From Reticulitermes speratus (Eukaryota > Arthropoda > Insecta > Blattodea > Rhinotermitidae): 64,000 bases of DNA. The stretch is from NCBI GenBank assembly GCA_021186555.1, contig JAJKFL010000003.1:32042908-32106907 (forward strand). Direction: 5' to 3'. The notes below the pieces were generated by a model, which had not been told where the DNA came from, did not search any database, and saw only the letters and a list, made by a program, of their open reading frames with translations. Position 1 is the first letter of the stretch. Each line of letters begins with the position of its first letter. This document shows, in pieces, positions 48,565-58,349 of this stretch. Made by a program: the position numbers and the translations under genes.

Positions 48565-49275
48565 GTTTCATTCTGTGCCATTTAGTTTTTGTCTTCAAAC
48601 CATAAAAATAATTTGTTCACATGTTATGGTATATAAAACTAGTACCTTCTAATTGGGAAGTAGATATGGTTTGATTAAAACCATGTGTCTCCTTCCTTGG
48701 AACAGAAATATTTGAGAACACCGACCACTAAGAAATGCAAATTGAAATGATAGATTGGATAAGAAGATTGCAATTTAAAATTGTTCGGTGAGGAAAAAAT
48801 TCCACTTTATTTCCACCGCGTTGATTACATACCTACATTTTGTCTGACTATATCCAGTTTGTCTACATGTAATTCGTGAAATTTTGTTTTAGTGAATATT
48901 TCTCATTGTATAAGCAACGACAATAACGACAATGCAAAGTTTCTTAAAGAAAGTTAAGTAAAATCTCTGAGGACGAATATTTTATTTTAATAGGCATTTG
49001 CGTTAAGGACTTGAAGTGTGTCTAGACTCACTTTAAAGTAGCACGTTATAACACTACGTAAAATTTCTGTCATTAGCTTGTTTGACTTTCAACTTCCCAA
49101 AATTACCGTCTGATTGAAGCAGCCTACATCTTGTGTACCCGCACATTCCAGAAAGTTCAGTCAGATGCAGAAGAACGAAATTTCTCCGTCACATCGACGT
49201 AATTACTTACACTGATATCATTCATATCCAGTCGTAGATACAATATTAAATCAGAGTTTATAAACGTAAGAAACT
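48565..49275. other. No gene seen
   Basis: AT-rich; no coherent frame. Confidence 0.4.
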
Positions 49276-49279
49276 AACA

Positions 49280-49455
49280 AACCAATTCCACGGGGCACAG
49301 CCCTTCTTGAGAAAAAAAGAGTCGCCCAACTCATCAAAAAATTATCGTTTTTAAGAACCTAGGTTTCGTTACAGTTCACAAGAATGCGCACTGTCCTCTA
49401 TTCTGAGCCATACGAATCCAATCACATCCTCTTTAAATATGTTTCCCATCTACGA
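49280..49455 (-). repeat. LINE 3'-end fragment (antisense)
   Basis: CCACGGGGCACAGCCCTTCTTGAG and the following ACTCATCAAAAAATTA block match, with many changes, the CCATGGAGCAGAGACCTTCTTG 3' UTR at 57.2 kb. No reading frame remains. Confidence 0.45.
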
Positions 49456-49656
49456 CCTGAACAAAGAGGTAATGAAGATCAGATAAATTACTCCCCGTAT
49501 CATTCATTATCCGTCACATCCAATTTTGCCGGAACTGACACTAAATTACAGTAAACTTTATGTTATTTTGACCGTACATTTTTAATGTATATAGTCTTAT
49601 TCCGACAAATGTACACTTTATTATGTCCTATTTAATACATGCTTATATCAATAAAT

Positions 49657-49698
49657 AGTCGACATATTTCGAACTGTATCAGTTCATCATGAGGACTC
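49657..49698 (-). ncRNA. Hammerhead-like motif, core mutated
   Basis: Minus strand: AGTC, CTCATGA, extra T, GAACTG-ATA-CAGTTC, GAAAT, AT, GTC, GACT. The core G is C, as in the right arm of the 15-kb element. Confidence 0.5.
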
Positions 49699-49890
49699 TT
49701 TACACCAGCTAAATGGTACTCATTAAAATAGATAAAATGGATAAATTGTCTTCAACTATGTTGGGTATATAGCCACTGAAAATATTAAAACAATTTTAAG
49801 TTAATATTTTCAGTGGCTATATACCCAACATAGTTGAAGACATTTTATCCATTTTATCTATTGTAATGAGTAGCATTTAGATGGTGTAAA

Positions 49891-49932
49891 GAGTCCTCAT
49901 GATGAACTGATACAGTTCGAAACATGTCGACT
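49891..49932 (+). ncRNA. Hammerhead-like motif, core mutated
   Basis: Plus strand: AGTC, CTCATGA, extra T, GAACTG-ATA-CAGTTC, GAAAC, AT, GTC, GACT. Everything but the core G-to-C change is kept. Confidence 0.5.
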
Positions 49933-50013
49933 ATTTATTGATATAAGCATGTATTAAATAGGACATAATAAAGTGTATATTTTTCGGAATAAGACTATAT
50001 ACTAAATTACAGT

Positions 50014-50645
50014 GTTCCAAACAATAAATAAGTCGTGAGAACTATGTTAACACTGAGAATTCTCTCACATCAGAAGTGAAAATATTTACATGGATAATAG
50101 TTCAGCTACACTAACTTGTGAATGTAGCTAAACATTAAAGAAGCGTAAGTCAAAGGTGATTTCAATTAGCTATTAATGTAACTGAACTGCGTGTATGTTA
50201 CGCAGGTCCATTAATTTGAGGAAACATGTGCGGACAAAAATAAATAACACATTTCAATTTAACGGTATCGTGAGAAGTTTTAACTAAAACAGGAAAGAGG
50301 GGAAACAAAAAAACAGAGATTGAAACACTTTAACCTTCATATCTATCGAAAATGACGAATCTTTCGGTTAATTCTAGGAATTATTTGAAGAATGAAGAAG
50401 TATCTACTTCCTAGTAGTATCGTACTCTATGAAGTAAGTTACTTGGTTTATACACGAATTAGTTATAGAGTCTCTTTTATCTGTACCGTTGTTATGCGCA
50501 CTTTAAGGGGATAGACGCCGGAATCCCTGATGAGTGGAAGCTCCTGGGAATTTAGACACATACAACTTATACCTAGTTTTGGGTTAGTGCAATATTGACG
50601 TGCTCAGTGCTATTGTGGGTGGCATGGCGTAACAATGAAACATGC
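50014..50645. other. No gene seen; 3' flank of the His-rich frame
   Basis: AT-rich; no AATAAA-type signal clearly tied to the minus-strand frame was identified. Confidence 0.4.
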
Positions 50646-50649
50646 ATAT

Positions 50650-51483
50650 TTAACGGCATGCTTGGTGTCTGCACTGGGTAAAGAGACAAGGTACTTGCGA
50701 TTGCATGCTGTTCGTAGGGCTGGGACAGCACGACGTCGGAATCTGATGCTTCCGTCTCCGCCGGTCGTAGCTGTAGTTACCGCCCTGGTGCAGCGGGGAC
50801 CCGTTTTGACAGCTACTCGATGGCCCGGCCGTCGGAGGCGACAAGGTTACTGTACTGCCGCCAAAGGCTGTCTCTTGTTGTAGCAGTCTGCAACCCGCTT
50901 CTTCATCCTGTTTCGTATGAGCGCGAACATCTCCATCGCCATCATTTTCATCACGAATGTGATGGTGGTGGTGATGATGGTGATGGTGGTGATGGCGATT
51001 GTGTTGGTGGTTATGCCGGTGACGTTTCTTCGAGAATAATCCCGAAGCCAGTAAAACGCTGTCAGATTGCCTCTTACGGTCGTGGTATTCCCTATGATGG
51101 TGGTGGTGGTAATGATGCGTTTGGTGACTGTTTTCCTTGTGTGATGACGAAGCTGTTGTAGATGTGGAGGTGAGGCGTTGTTGGCGGAGACAGTGCGTTG
51201 TGGACTGGCTCCTGGGACGTAAGATGTTATTGAGAGCTGACTTCTTGCTGGATGATGCAGCCTTTATTGCCACTACTTTGCTCTCAACAAGTGCCGCAAG
51301 AACGGCCTCCAAACGCAACACTTCTATGGCGGTGCTATTTCCACCAGCTGAAGGCGCTTCTTTCTTTTTCTTCTTCTTCTCTTCTTCTCCATCGTCGTCT
51401 TCTTCATTGCCTTGTTTGACGAGGTTTCTTTCAAGGTCCTCAGTGGACACAGCCTTGTCGGCGACTTGGCAACTTGGCTTCAT
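50650..51483 (-). CDS. Lys/Ser/His-rich protein or exon (unidentified)
   Basis: A 277-codon minus-strand frame, the longest in the window, within a GC-rich island. The ATG (51,483) has an in-frame TAA six codons upstream and A at -3 (CAAG-ATG), supporting this start. Order: STEDLERNLVKQ; acidic and Lys runs (28-41); a possible helix IEVLRLEAVLAALVESKVVA (53-72); a Ser/Thr block (104-114); His clusters at about 120-134 and 155-175, including a run of 12 His; then RDENDGDGD and a Ser/Pro/Arg tail. The His runs come from mixed CAC/CAT codons. No family is recognised. The last codons may be intron read-through, since a weak donor CAA|GTACCT lies near 50,690. Low-complexity content fits a regulatory or nuclear protein, but this is only inference. 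It may be a first exon. Confidence 0.5.
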   Translation of the reverse strand: MKPSCQVADKAVSTEDLERNLVKQGNEEDDDGEEEKKKKKKEAPSAGGNSTAIEVLRLEAVLAALVESKVVAIKAASSSKKSALNNILRPRSQSTTHCLRQQRLTSTSTTASSSHKENSHQTHHYHHHHHREYHDRKRQSDSVLLASGLFSKKRHRHNHQHNRHHHHHHHHHHHHIRDENDGDGDVRAHTKQDEEAGCRLLQQETAFGGSTVTLSPPTAGPSSSCQNGSPLHQGGNYSYDRRRRKHQIPTSCCPSPTNSMQSQVPCLFTQCRHQACR

Positions 51484-51489
51484 CTTGGT

Positions 51490-54060
51490 ACTGCCGTCTT
51501 AGCCTGGCTGCGCAGGCGCATCGGTATGCTACTGTGAAGATCCCAGGTGCCATGTTGGTACGGGCTGTGAAGGGCTGCTTTCCCCAACATGGTTCCTGTT
51601 ATATGTACCTTTGGATTTCAGGTACTGATAAATTAAATGGGCAATAACATTTCCCGAGTGAGAATGCTCAAATTTAACCCAAACACATTACCTCGTCAAA
51701 GATGCAATGAGTTCACAGGCCTTGTAGTACGAACACTAAATTCAACTTAATTTGGTTGCTTTAAAACGCATAAAAATCTGTTTTCATACTAGCAAATTGT
51801 TCATTAAGTCGTCAGTTTACTTATATAATAAATTTAAAGCACTCTTACGTTACAGTTTTCCTAATAAAACTCTCAAGTAAAAGTTTAAACATCCAGTCTT
51901 GAGACAAAATGTATTATTCCGCTTAAAAAACTACATTCAACTGTTGTTTCCACACACACAAGTAAATACTGATGAATAAGTTGTGAATGACAAAATTACG
52001 TTCCCTATTTTTTTAGTTTTTGTATCAACACAAAGATGCTTTAAAATATTGTAATAAATTCACCACACCTTTTCAAGAAAATCTGTCCAAGCGTTAAATA
52101 ACAGTACATATCTTTCTTGCAGATGATTGTTAAATACCTATATTATAGACAAAATTAAAAGTTATATTGAGCTCATAATCCATCCTTCGGCTTCGTGTCC
52201 GATTAATTATATGAGGTGACGACGCCCTTTGTTTCTTGTATGGACTATATTAAAAGAGTTCTCCTGACTTGTATAAAGGTTCGTGTCCTCTATGGCATAC
52301 CACTTTCTAAACTCTATAAAAGTTATACAAACTGTAACTTTTCCAACAATGTTTTTTGTCTACTTTGATAAATTGGCCATATTTATGTGCAAGAGACAAT
52401 ATTTGAGCATCGTGTAGCAAAGTGGGCGAACATCAAATTCGCACAGACGTACCTTAAAACCCTGGCCAGGACTAACGTAATATTATCTAAGTGAGCCATG
52501 TTATTAGAATAGCAAAAGATTGTCACAAAACGGTTCTGATACTCGTTTGTCGGTTGCTGTAAAGAAGGCTAAGTTCTCGTTGGTGACAAACCGTTTCCGT
52601 TCACTTGTCAGAAGAAGTAGCTATATGAGAAGCATGGCATAAAGTTTATCTTAAATATATTTTATGAAATAAATGTTCAACAACTGAGTTCACACAAAAG
52701 AAATATTTTTGCATGTGCTATTTTTATTAATTAATACTTCACGTGTTCAGAAGACAGGAATTGGGTTATTTAATGCGCAAATTTCATTTCACCTCGCGAA
52801 AATTTCTGTTACGTTTATGATGAACTTCGCATTAAAGTAGGGTCTCTGACAAATGCATACTAACAACTCTTTCAAAAATACAACATTGAACAGGAAATCT
52901 AAATGATCACTGTCCTCAAAAGGGAAAACCTAACGTTTACTTTTATAAGTTGTTGCCAGCAAACTTTAGTACAAAAGCTCCTGAATTAAACCGGCAGGAG
53001 AGCTCTGTGTGAAGCATAGAGGGATTGGAAACTTTGAAAAATTGGGCAAAGATCACTGAAGAAGAAGTCAAAGATGTAACTCTCACTGATGGATCCAAGA
53101 GTCACATCTGAACAGAGAATTGGCGGAGACTTGTAAGTAAACAATTGTTAAAATTTGTAATCGTAATACTGACACGCCTCTGCAGATTTAGAAGAATATG
53201 TTTCGACACAGGGTACATACTGTGCGAATAAAGTGGCAGGAAGGAAGTGTGCGTAAAATTGAATCTTGAATTTTAAATCTAAATTACCACAAAATGTTTT
53301 TACATTAATACGATATTATATTACGGAGTCGTTAATAAATATTTTGAAATAAATGAGCACGTACACTTACCAAAAGGCATATGAATAACAGCAATGAAAA
53401 ACAACAGAAATTTCTTCCGACTATTCACTTACAGATTTTCTGACAATATCACCCAATTCTCCAGAAAGTAAGCCAACATGGCTGCGACAGAATCTTCACA
53501 TATGCGGCAGAATTAAGTTCTTGGTATCCCACTCGATCTGTATCCCTTCGCAGGGCAGTGGCAACTATTTTCACTACATTTTCTGTCGTTTTTTAACTGG
53601 GAATTTTGTCTACACAGTAATTTTATGGAATTTATTTGTTCTCATAGCAAGCAGTGAAACATCTCCCAAATATCGTTGCAATACTGATGTTGGTAACGGC
53701 GATAAGAAGTCCTTGGTTGGACTTACAAATCGATTTTTTCAACATTATTTGGACGAAAGATTTCCCTTAAAACAATGAAGCAAATTTTTAAGTTCTTTCA
53801 ACAGCACGGCTTTTAATTTTTGGAGTCATAGTAATACTATTGAGTGCATTACTCCAGTTTCCTGTTGAAAGTAGGGATATTCCTCTTCAGTAAATCAAGT
53901 ATTTTACCAGCATCTTCACGTGCGAAATATTTGACGAAGTAAATACAACAACAACATATCTTGCGTGAAATTCGTCAGGACGCTTCGTGGTGAAACTCAG
54001 ACACAGCACAATGTTGTTCCCTCAGAGCACATGATGTTTCTTGTCGGTAGCTGAAGAAGT
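51490..54060. other. Upstream flank of the His-rich frame; otherwise nothing recognised
   Basis: 51,490-51,600 is GC-richer and could hold the minus-strand 5' UTR or promoter; no TATA box is evident. The rest is AT-rich with short frames. Confidence 0.35.
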
Positions 54061-54066
54061 ACTATT

Positions 54067-54234
54067 ATGCTGAGTGAAGGTTTTATTGTCCCTGTTGTTT
54101 CTTGTGTCCGAGCCAAGGTGGCTCGCTACATCATGAAGGAAGCTGTGGTCATCCTGCACACCATTGCCAGCTGTGAGGTTTTCCGGAGCTCCTCCCATGC
54201 TGGGCGCTTTAAAGACAAGTGGAACGTAATTTAG
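54067..54234 (+). other. GC-rich block open on both strands (possible exon)
   Basis: The plus strand from ATG 54,067 reads MLSEGFIVPVVSCVRAKVA, RYIMKEAVVILHTIASCEVF and RSSSHAGRFKDKWNVI before TAG, with GC-rich third positions. The minus strand is also open (KAPSMGGAPENLTAGNGVQD, DHSFLHDVASHLGSDTRN), after an acceptor-like CCACTTGTCTTTAAAG. Neither is recognised. The base composition differs sharply from the neighbourhood. It could be an exon on either strand or a repeat fragment. Confidence 0.25.
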
Positions 54235-54975
54235 ACATCGATACTTACTGTCTCCAGGTGGTCTTGTTTCTTTTTAAGCATATGCATAGACATAATACTT
54301 ATGTTCGCAACGAGTCATAAACATTTATTTACTGCTAAGATACATGTATTATGCAGATCGTGTAACTTTGCTACAGATAAACTTAATTTATACCCAAGTT
54401 CCATAATTGTTTCTTATCTAAATGTATGGTAATTATTCACAGAATGCAGATATTTACTATACTGATTCTACGTAAGAGGACCTGGTACTTAGTGGCTAAA
54501 CACACTTCAAATTGTTACTGTCCCCTTATTTAGGACCTCGTTTATTATTAGATACCAAAGGTTTAAATATTCTATAAATACTGATAATTCTTAGGTAAAT
54601 ATATAGCGGAAGACAATTATTCGCTTGAAATATATTCTGACAATAGCTGTAGACAACTTAGTACACCTACTTCACACACTGAATGATCAGGTATTCAACC
54701 TCTCCATACAGAAACATCGCAGTACAAAAAACATCAACAAAAATATTCTGTATTTCTGCACCAAAAAAATAATGAAGCCATTAACGAGTGTTGTGCATCG
54801 AAATCTGGAAGAAAATAGTGCTTCAAAAAACACATTGCCACAAGACCCCAAAACAGTGAAACAGCACAACTATAAAATATTAAACTTAACGTTGTATTTA
54901 CCGTGCATTTTCAAATGAGATATGTTCAATAATCACCAACTAATGCACATAAACTTTTTCACAACAGTTTATTCT
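54235..54975. other. No gene seen
   Basis: A 97-codon plus frame at 54,625-54,918 is AT-rich, Lys/Asn-rich and unrecognised. Confidence 0.4.
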
Positions 54976-54982
54976 TAAAATT

Positions 54983-55026
54983 CCCCTATACGTATTTCGG
55001 TGGTTTAAACCACCATCTTCAGGGGG
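54983..55026 (-). ncRNA. Hammerhead-like motif, complete core
   Basis: Minus strand: stem I CCCC, core CTGAAGA (variable position 7 = A, allowed), extra T, stem II GGTGGTTTAAACCACC, GAAAT, ACGT loop, ATA (cleavage UA), GGGG closing stem I. All pairings are perfect and the core fits CUGANGA plus GAAA. It is the best-preserved single motif in the window. Only the unpaired T between the core and stem II departs from the textbook form. Confidence 0.65.
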
Positions 55027-55256
55027 TCGTAGAGATTAATATGCATAGACTTACAGTTATTACATATATGGTTATATACATATATGTAGAATATGAGTGG
55101 GCTGGTATTGCTCACTTCGTACAGTATGTAATATTACTATAAAATGAATTAAAAACTGTTAAAATGATTACATTGTTTGTAGTTATCCTGAAAATTATTG
55201 GCAGTGTGGCCTTGTAGTAAGGTGGTCATCTGTATGTACTACGTAAGCTGCATGAC

Positions 55257-55311
55257 GCCAGTGTTGTGCTGTTGCAGAGTGATGATCAATCTGCAACAGC
55301 ACAACACTGGC
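55257..55311. repeat. Perfect 22-bp hairpin
   Basis: The left arm (55,257-55,278) begins GCCAGTGTTGTGCTGTTG. The right arm (55,290-55,311) is its exact reverse complement, with an 11-base loop. Perfect arms in a decayed region suggest recent origin. Confidence 0.85.
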
Positions 55312-55319
55312 ATGTGTTA

Positions 55320-56270
55320 AAGGTTTAACGGAGTTTATACGAAAAACATAAATGTGGTACTTAAAGACACAATCTGTCGCTAAAGGATATGATGGAGTTA
55401 ATATTCACTGCCTGAGATTCAGGCTATGAATTCTTACTTAATTACGTAGTGCTGATAGTGCGAAAAAAATATTCATTCCAAAACAGATTTGATCAACTAA
55501 AGAGAAACTATTCTCACATTACACAGAGGACAGTTTCTTATGAGAATACTGTTATACGATTAGATAAGTGGGGCAATGTTTGTTCGTCCAGATAATAGTC
55601 AAATATTTGTTCAAGGAAACGACATTAAAATCTTAGTTACGGCAGCGCCACAAATTGGCATCAATAAACAGCATTGACACGACTTGAACGTGTCTTTATT
55701 CAGAGTTCTGACGGTGCAGTGTGCATTTAGAGGGAAATGTGGAGGATGAAGTCAGTTTGGCTACGTATGAAGAGAACAGCAGTGTTTCTTTTCAGCATAA
55801 ATGTATTTCTAAACTATTGTTATTATGTTTATTTTCTTACGCTGTTTTCCCGGAACTTTTTGACTTATCAGCATGCTTATTTAATGAAGTATCGATATCA
55901 GTGAACTCCTCAACGGCTGCAATGCAAAAAGTGGGTTAATGGAAAGGTTATCTGCATAAATCGTTAAAGTTTTCCGTTGAACGTTTATTTCGCGTGTTAA
56001 TTCCTTTAAATGAAAATGTCTTGATTCAGTTATGACTTTTCTCACTCTTTCTGAGAATCAGTAGCATATCTGGATGCGTGATGTGATGAAAAGATGTTCG
56101 GTGTAGGCTTACGTATTTATATTTTCATGATTAATTTATTTTACACCTACAAGATCAATACGTTTTAAGATTGTACTCTTCCTTTTTTAAGGATACAGAA
56201 GCTTATAATGTCATGGTTTCGTGTGTGTTCTCCGTCACTCCGTCCGTCAGTCCGTACTTAATAACATTTG
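55320..56270. other. No gene seen
   Basis: A 72-codon plus frame at 55,721-55,939 is unrecognised. Confidence 0.4.
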
Positions 56271-56273
56271 AAG

Positions 56274-56367
56274 TTGTGCTCCGTCACTGATGTTCGTTGC
56301 CATACGCTTCGAGGCCGCTCTGTGATCTCGAAGTGTATGGTAACCAAAAGCCAGTGACGGAGTGCAA
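56274..56367. repeat. Imperfect hairpin, MITE-like
   Basis: TTGTGCTCCGTCACTG and CAGTGACGGAGTGCAA are the outer arms; CCATACGCTTCGAG and CTCGAAGTGTATGG the inner arms. The 94-bp total has few mismatches. No clear target duplication. CCGTCACTCCGTCCGTCAG just upstream (56,232) repeats part of the arm. Confidence 0.65.
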
Positions 56368-56369
56368 TA

Positions 56370-57000
56370 TGCCAGAAGAAGACCTCAGCTTCACCACTTC
56401 GAAGGCCTGAAAACTCACGACGTTTGACATAATTGACGGGCTTTTATTAAACCAGGTCCAAACAACATTAAAATACTATAAGTAATATTAACATGGCTGT
56501 CGTGCAAACTTCTGTGATGGGAATGACACTAGCCCCAAATATGTGAAATATAGGGTCCTGAAATTTTGTGTGTTAATAGATATCTGAGAAACAGTTATAT
56601 ACCTTTTATAAAATGATTGTTAGAATGTGAAATTAGAACACCGAAGTCGCATGAATTATGCAGTTAACAATAACTTATCAAGCACTGAAGTTAGAAACTA
56701 GCTAATAAACATGTTTATAAATTCTGCACTAAGTTCCTCTCAAGTTCACAATTACGACTACAGTCGTTGTGCAATCCTCTAATGCTATATATAAGAAAAT
56801 TAGCGTAGTATCAATCTAGAGAACGAGCATACGAATAAAAATGCTACGAATGGACGGCGAATTCTATGAACTTCAACACGTTCTCTCTCCCGACCTCACA
56901 ATATACGTAGGGCACTTCAAACAAAATATCGCCTACTTGGCAAGTTGTCTTCAGAACTTCGTAATTAATTAACTTTTTACAATTCACTTATGGTTTAATA
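56370..57000. other. No gene seen
   Basis: AT-rich. Confidence 0.4.
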
Positions 57001-57002
57001 TT

Positions 57003-57190
57003 GTAGTTGTGTTGATAGCATTCCTGTTTCGTATTCGGGAGGACCGAGTTCCGATCTCGGTTGTAAAACTGACAATTATAACAGTAATGTTTCTTTTCCT
57101 CAGCCCGTCCAGACAAGTGCTGGAACAGTATCTGAAATTTTGTCACTTCCCTCCATTCTGTTTTCAATTCATATTCAGTAATCAATCCAC
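57003..57190 (+). repeat. tRNA-derived SINE (family D) remnant
   Basis: GTTGATAGCATTCCTGTTTC, GTATTCGGGAGGACCGAG and TTCCGATCTCGG form a tRNA-like head with an altered B box. TTTTCCTCAGCC, CAAGTGCTGGAACAGTATCT and GTCACTTCCCTCCATTCTG follow the body of a common insect SINE type. Confidence 0.55.
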
Positions 57191-57204
57191 AATTAGAAGA
57201 TACT

Positions 57205-57900
57205 ATAACTAACTAACTAACTAACTCCATGGAGCAGAGACCTTCTTGGGGAGCTAACATGTCCTCGGTAGTCAAGAAATTCCCCGTGCTTTACGGAAAC
57301 CGGAAGTTCATCACCGCATTCACAACAGCCCGCCACCTATCCCTATCCTCAGTCCGGCCCAGGCCTCCCCAACCCACTTTTTGAAGATACATTTTAATAT
57401 TATCCTCCTATCTACAACTAGGTCTTCCACGTGGGCTCTTTCCCTCAGGTTTCCTCACCAAAACCCTGCATGCAGCTCTCCTCTCCTCATACGTGCTACA
57501 TGCCCCACCTATCTCATTCTTTTTTATTTGATCACTCGAATAATATATGGTGAGGAGTACAGATTAAAAAGCACATCGTTATGCAGTCTTCTCCACTACA
57601 ATGTTACCTCGGCCCTCTTAGGCATCCTGTTCTTAAACGCCATCAGCCTATGTCCTCCCTCAATGTGAGAGACCAAGTTTCGCACTCATACAAAACAAGA
57701 GACAAAATTATAGTTCTGGCATTTTAATCTTTATGTTTTTGGATATCAAACTGGAAGACAAAATACCTCACATTCCACCTGCCGAATCTCATGTCTTTTT
57801 TCCATCGCTTACGTCGTACCAAAGGATGAGTCCTAGTCCCAGACTTTGTGAAATGGTTCGTAACATGGGAAGCTTTTACGGGGAACCATAATCTGACATA
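57205..57900 (-). pseudogene. LINE ORF 3' end with (TTAG)n tail (antisense)
   Basis: The minus strand reads WRRLHNDVLFNLYSSPYIIR, then VIK-KRMR-VGHVARMRRGEL and ETLREREPTWKT-like text. It ends WRAVVNAVMNFRFP-stop, followed by a CTCCATGGAG 3' UTR and a (TTAG)n tail (57,207-57,226 on the plus strand). This is the hallmark C-terminal tail of a very common insect endonuclease/reverse transcriptase LINE. Several stops are present. The simple-repeat tail marks the true 3' terminus. Confidence 0.82.
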
Positions 57901-57914
57901 CTGATATTGTCATT

Positions 57915-58340
57915 AACTCCAATGGGCAGAATCTCCATTGAGTAGCCAATAGTTGCTCAGCTACTCAAGAAATCCCCGGCAGTTTATGCAACCAGAATGT
58001 TCACAACAGCCTGTCACTGGTCCCTATCCAAGTGGCATTTCTCCTTCAGGTTTTGCTATCAGAACCCTCTATGCATTTCTCTTCTATCCCATAGTGCGAC
58101 ATGCCATGCCCATCTCCCCACAGTTTTCTCCAGCCTTATGTTTCTCCCTCCATCGCAGGCACAAGTAGGTATATTCTCCTCAGTAATTTATTCGAGAGAA
58201 CCCTCAGCCTATGTACTTCCCTTAAGGTGAGAGATTAAGTGTTGTGTCCACACAGGATAACAGGTAACATGAGAGTTCTGCACATCTTACTCTTTATGTT
58301 TTCATATATGAAACTGGAAGACAAATATTTTGAAATGAAC
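57915..58340 (-). pseudogene. Second LINE 3' end copy (antisense)
   Basis: Repeats the order of the neighbouring copy with many changes: CACTGGTCCCTATCC, TTTCTCCTTCAGGTTTTGCT, AGAACCCTC-GCCTATGTACT and ATATGAAACTGGAAGACAAA. Same orientation as the 57.2-kb copy, suggesting tandem insertion or duplication. Confidence 0.65.
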
Positions 58341-58349
58341 TGTAGCAAG

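Larger units (their letters stand above)
49553..50000 (-). mobile_element. Palindromic Penelope-like insertion 2
   Basis: Arms of about 200 bp are inverted around a short AT-rich centre (AAAATATTAA … TTAATATTTT, about 49,787-49,815). A 13-bp direct repeat ACTAAATTACAGT at 49,540-49,552 and 50,001-50,013 flanks it. The complete end (ACTTTATGTTATTTTGACCG) lies on the left here and on the right in the 15.2-kb copy, so the two are inserted in opposite orientation. The other end stops inside the arm, at a different point from copy 1. The shared sequence ends inward at GTATATAGCCACTG, after which the two centres are unrelated. Confidence 0.78.

Noticed and set aside
51137-51502. 121-codon plus-strand frame opposite the His-rich frame
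   Set aside because: Its Phe/Ser runs are the complement of the Lys/Glu runs on the minus strand, which has the longer frame and a supported start.
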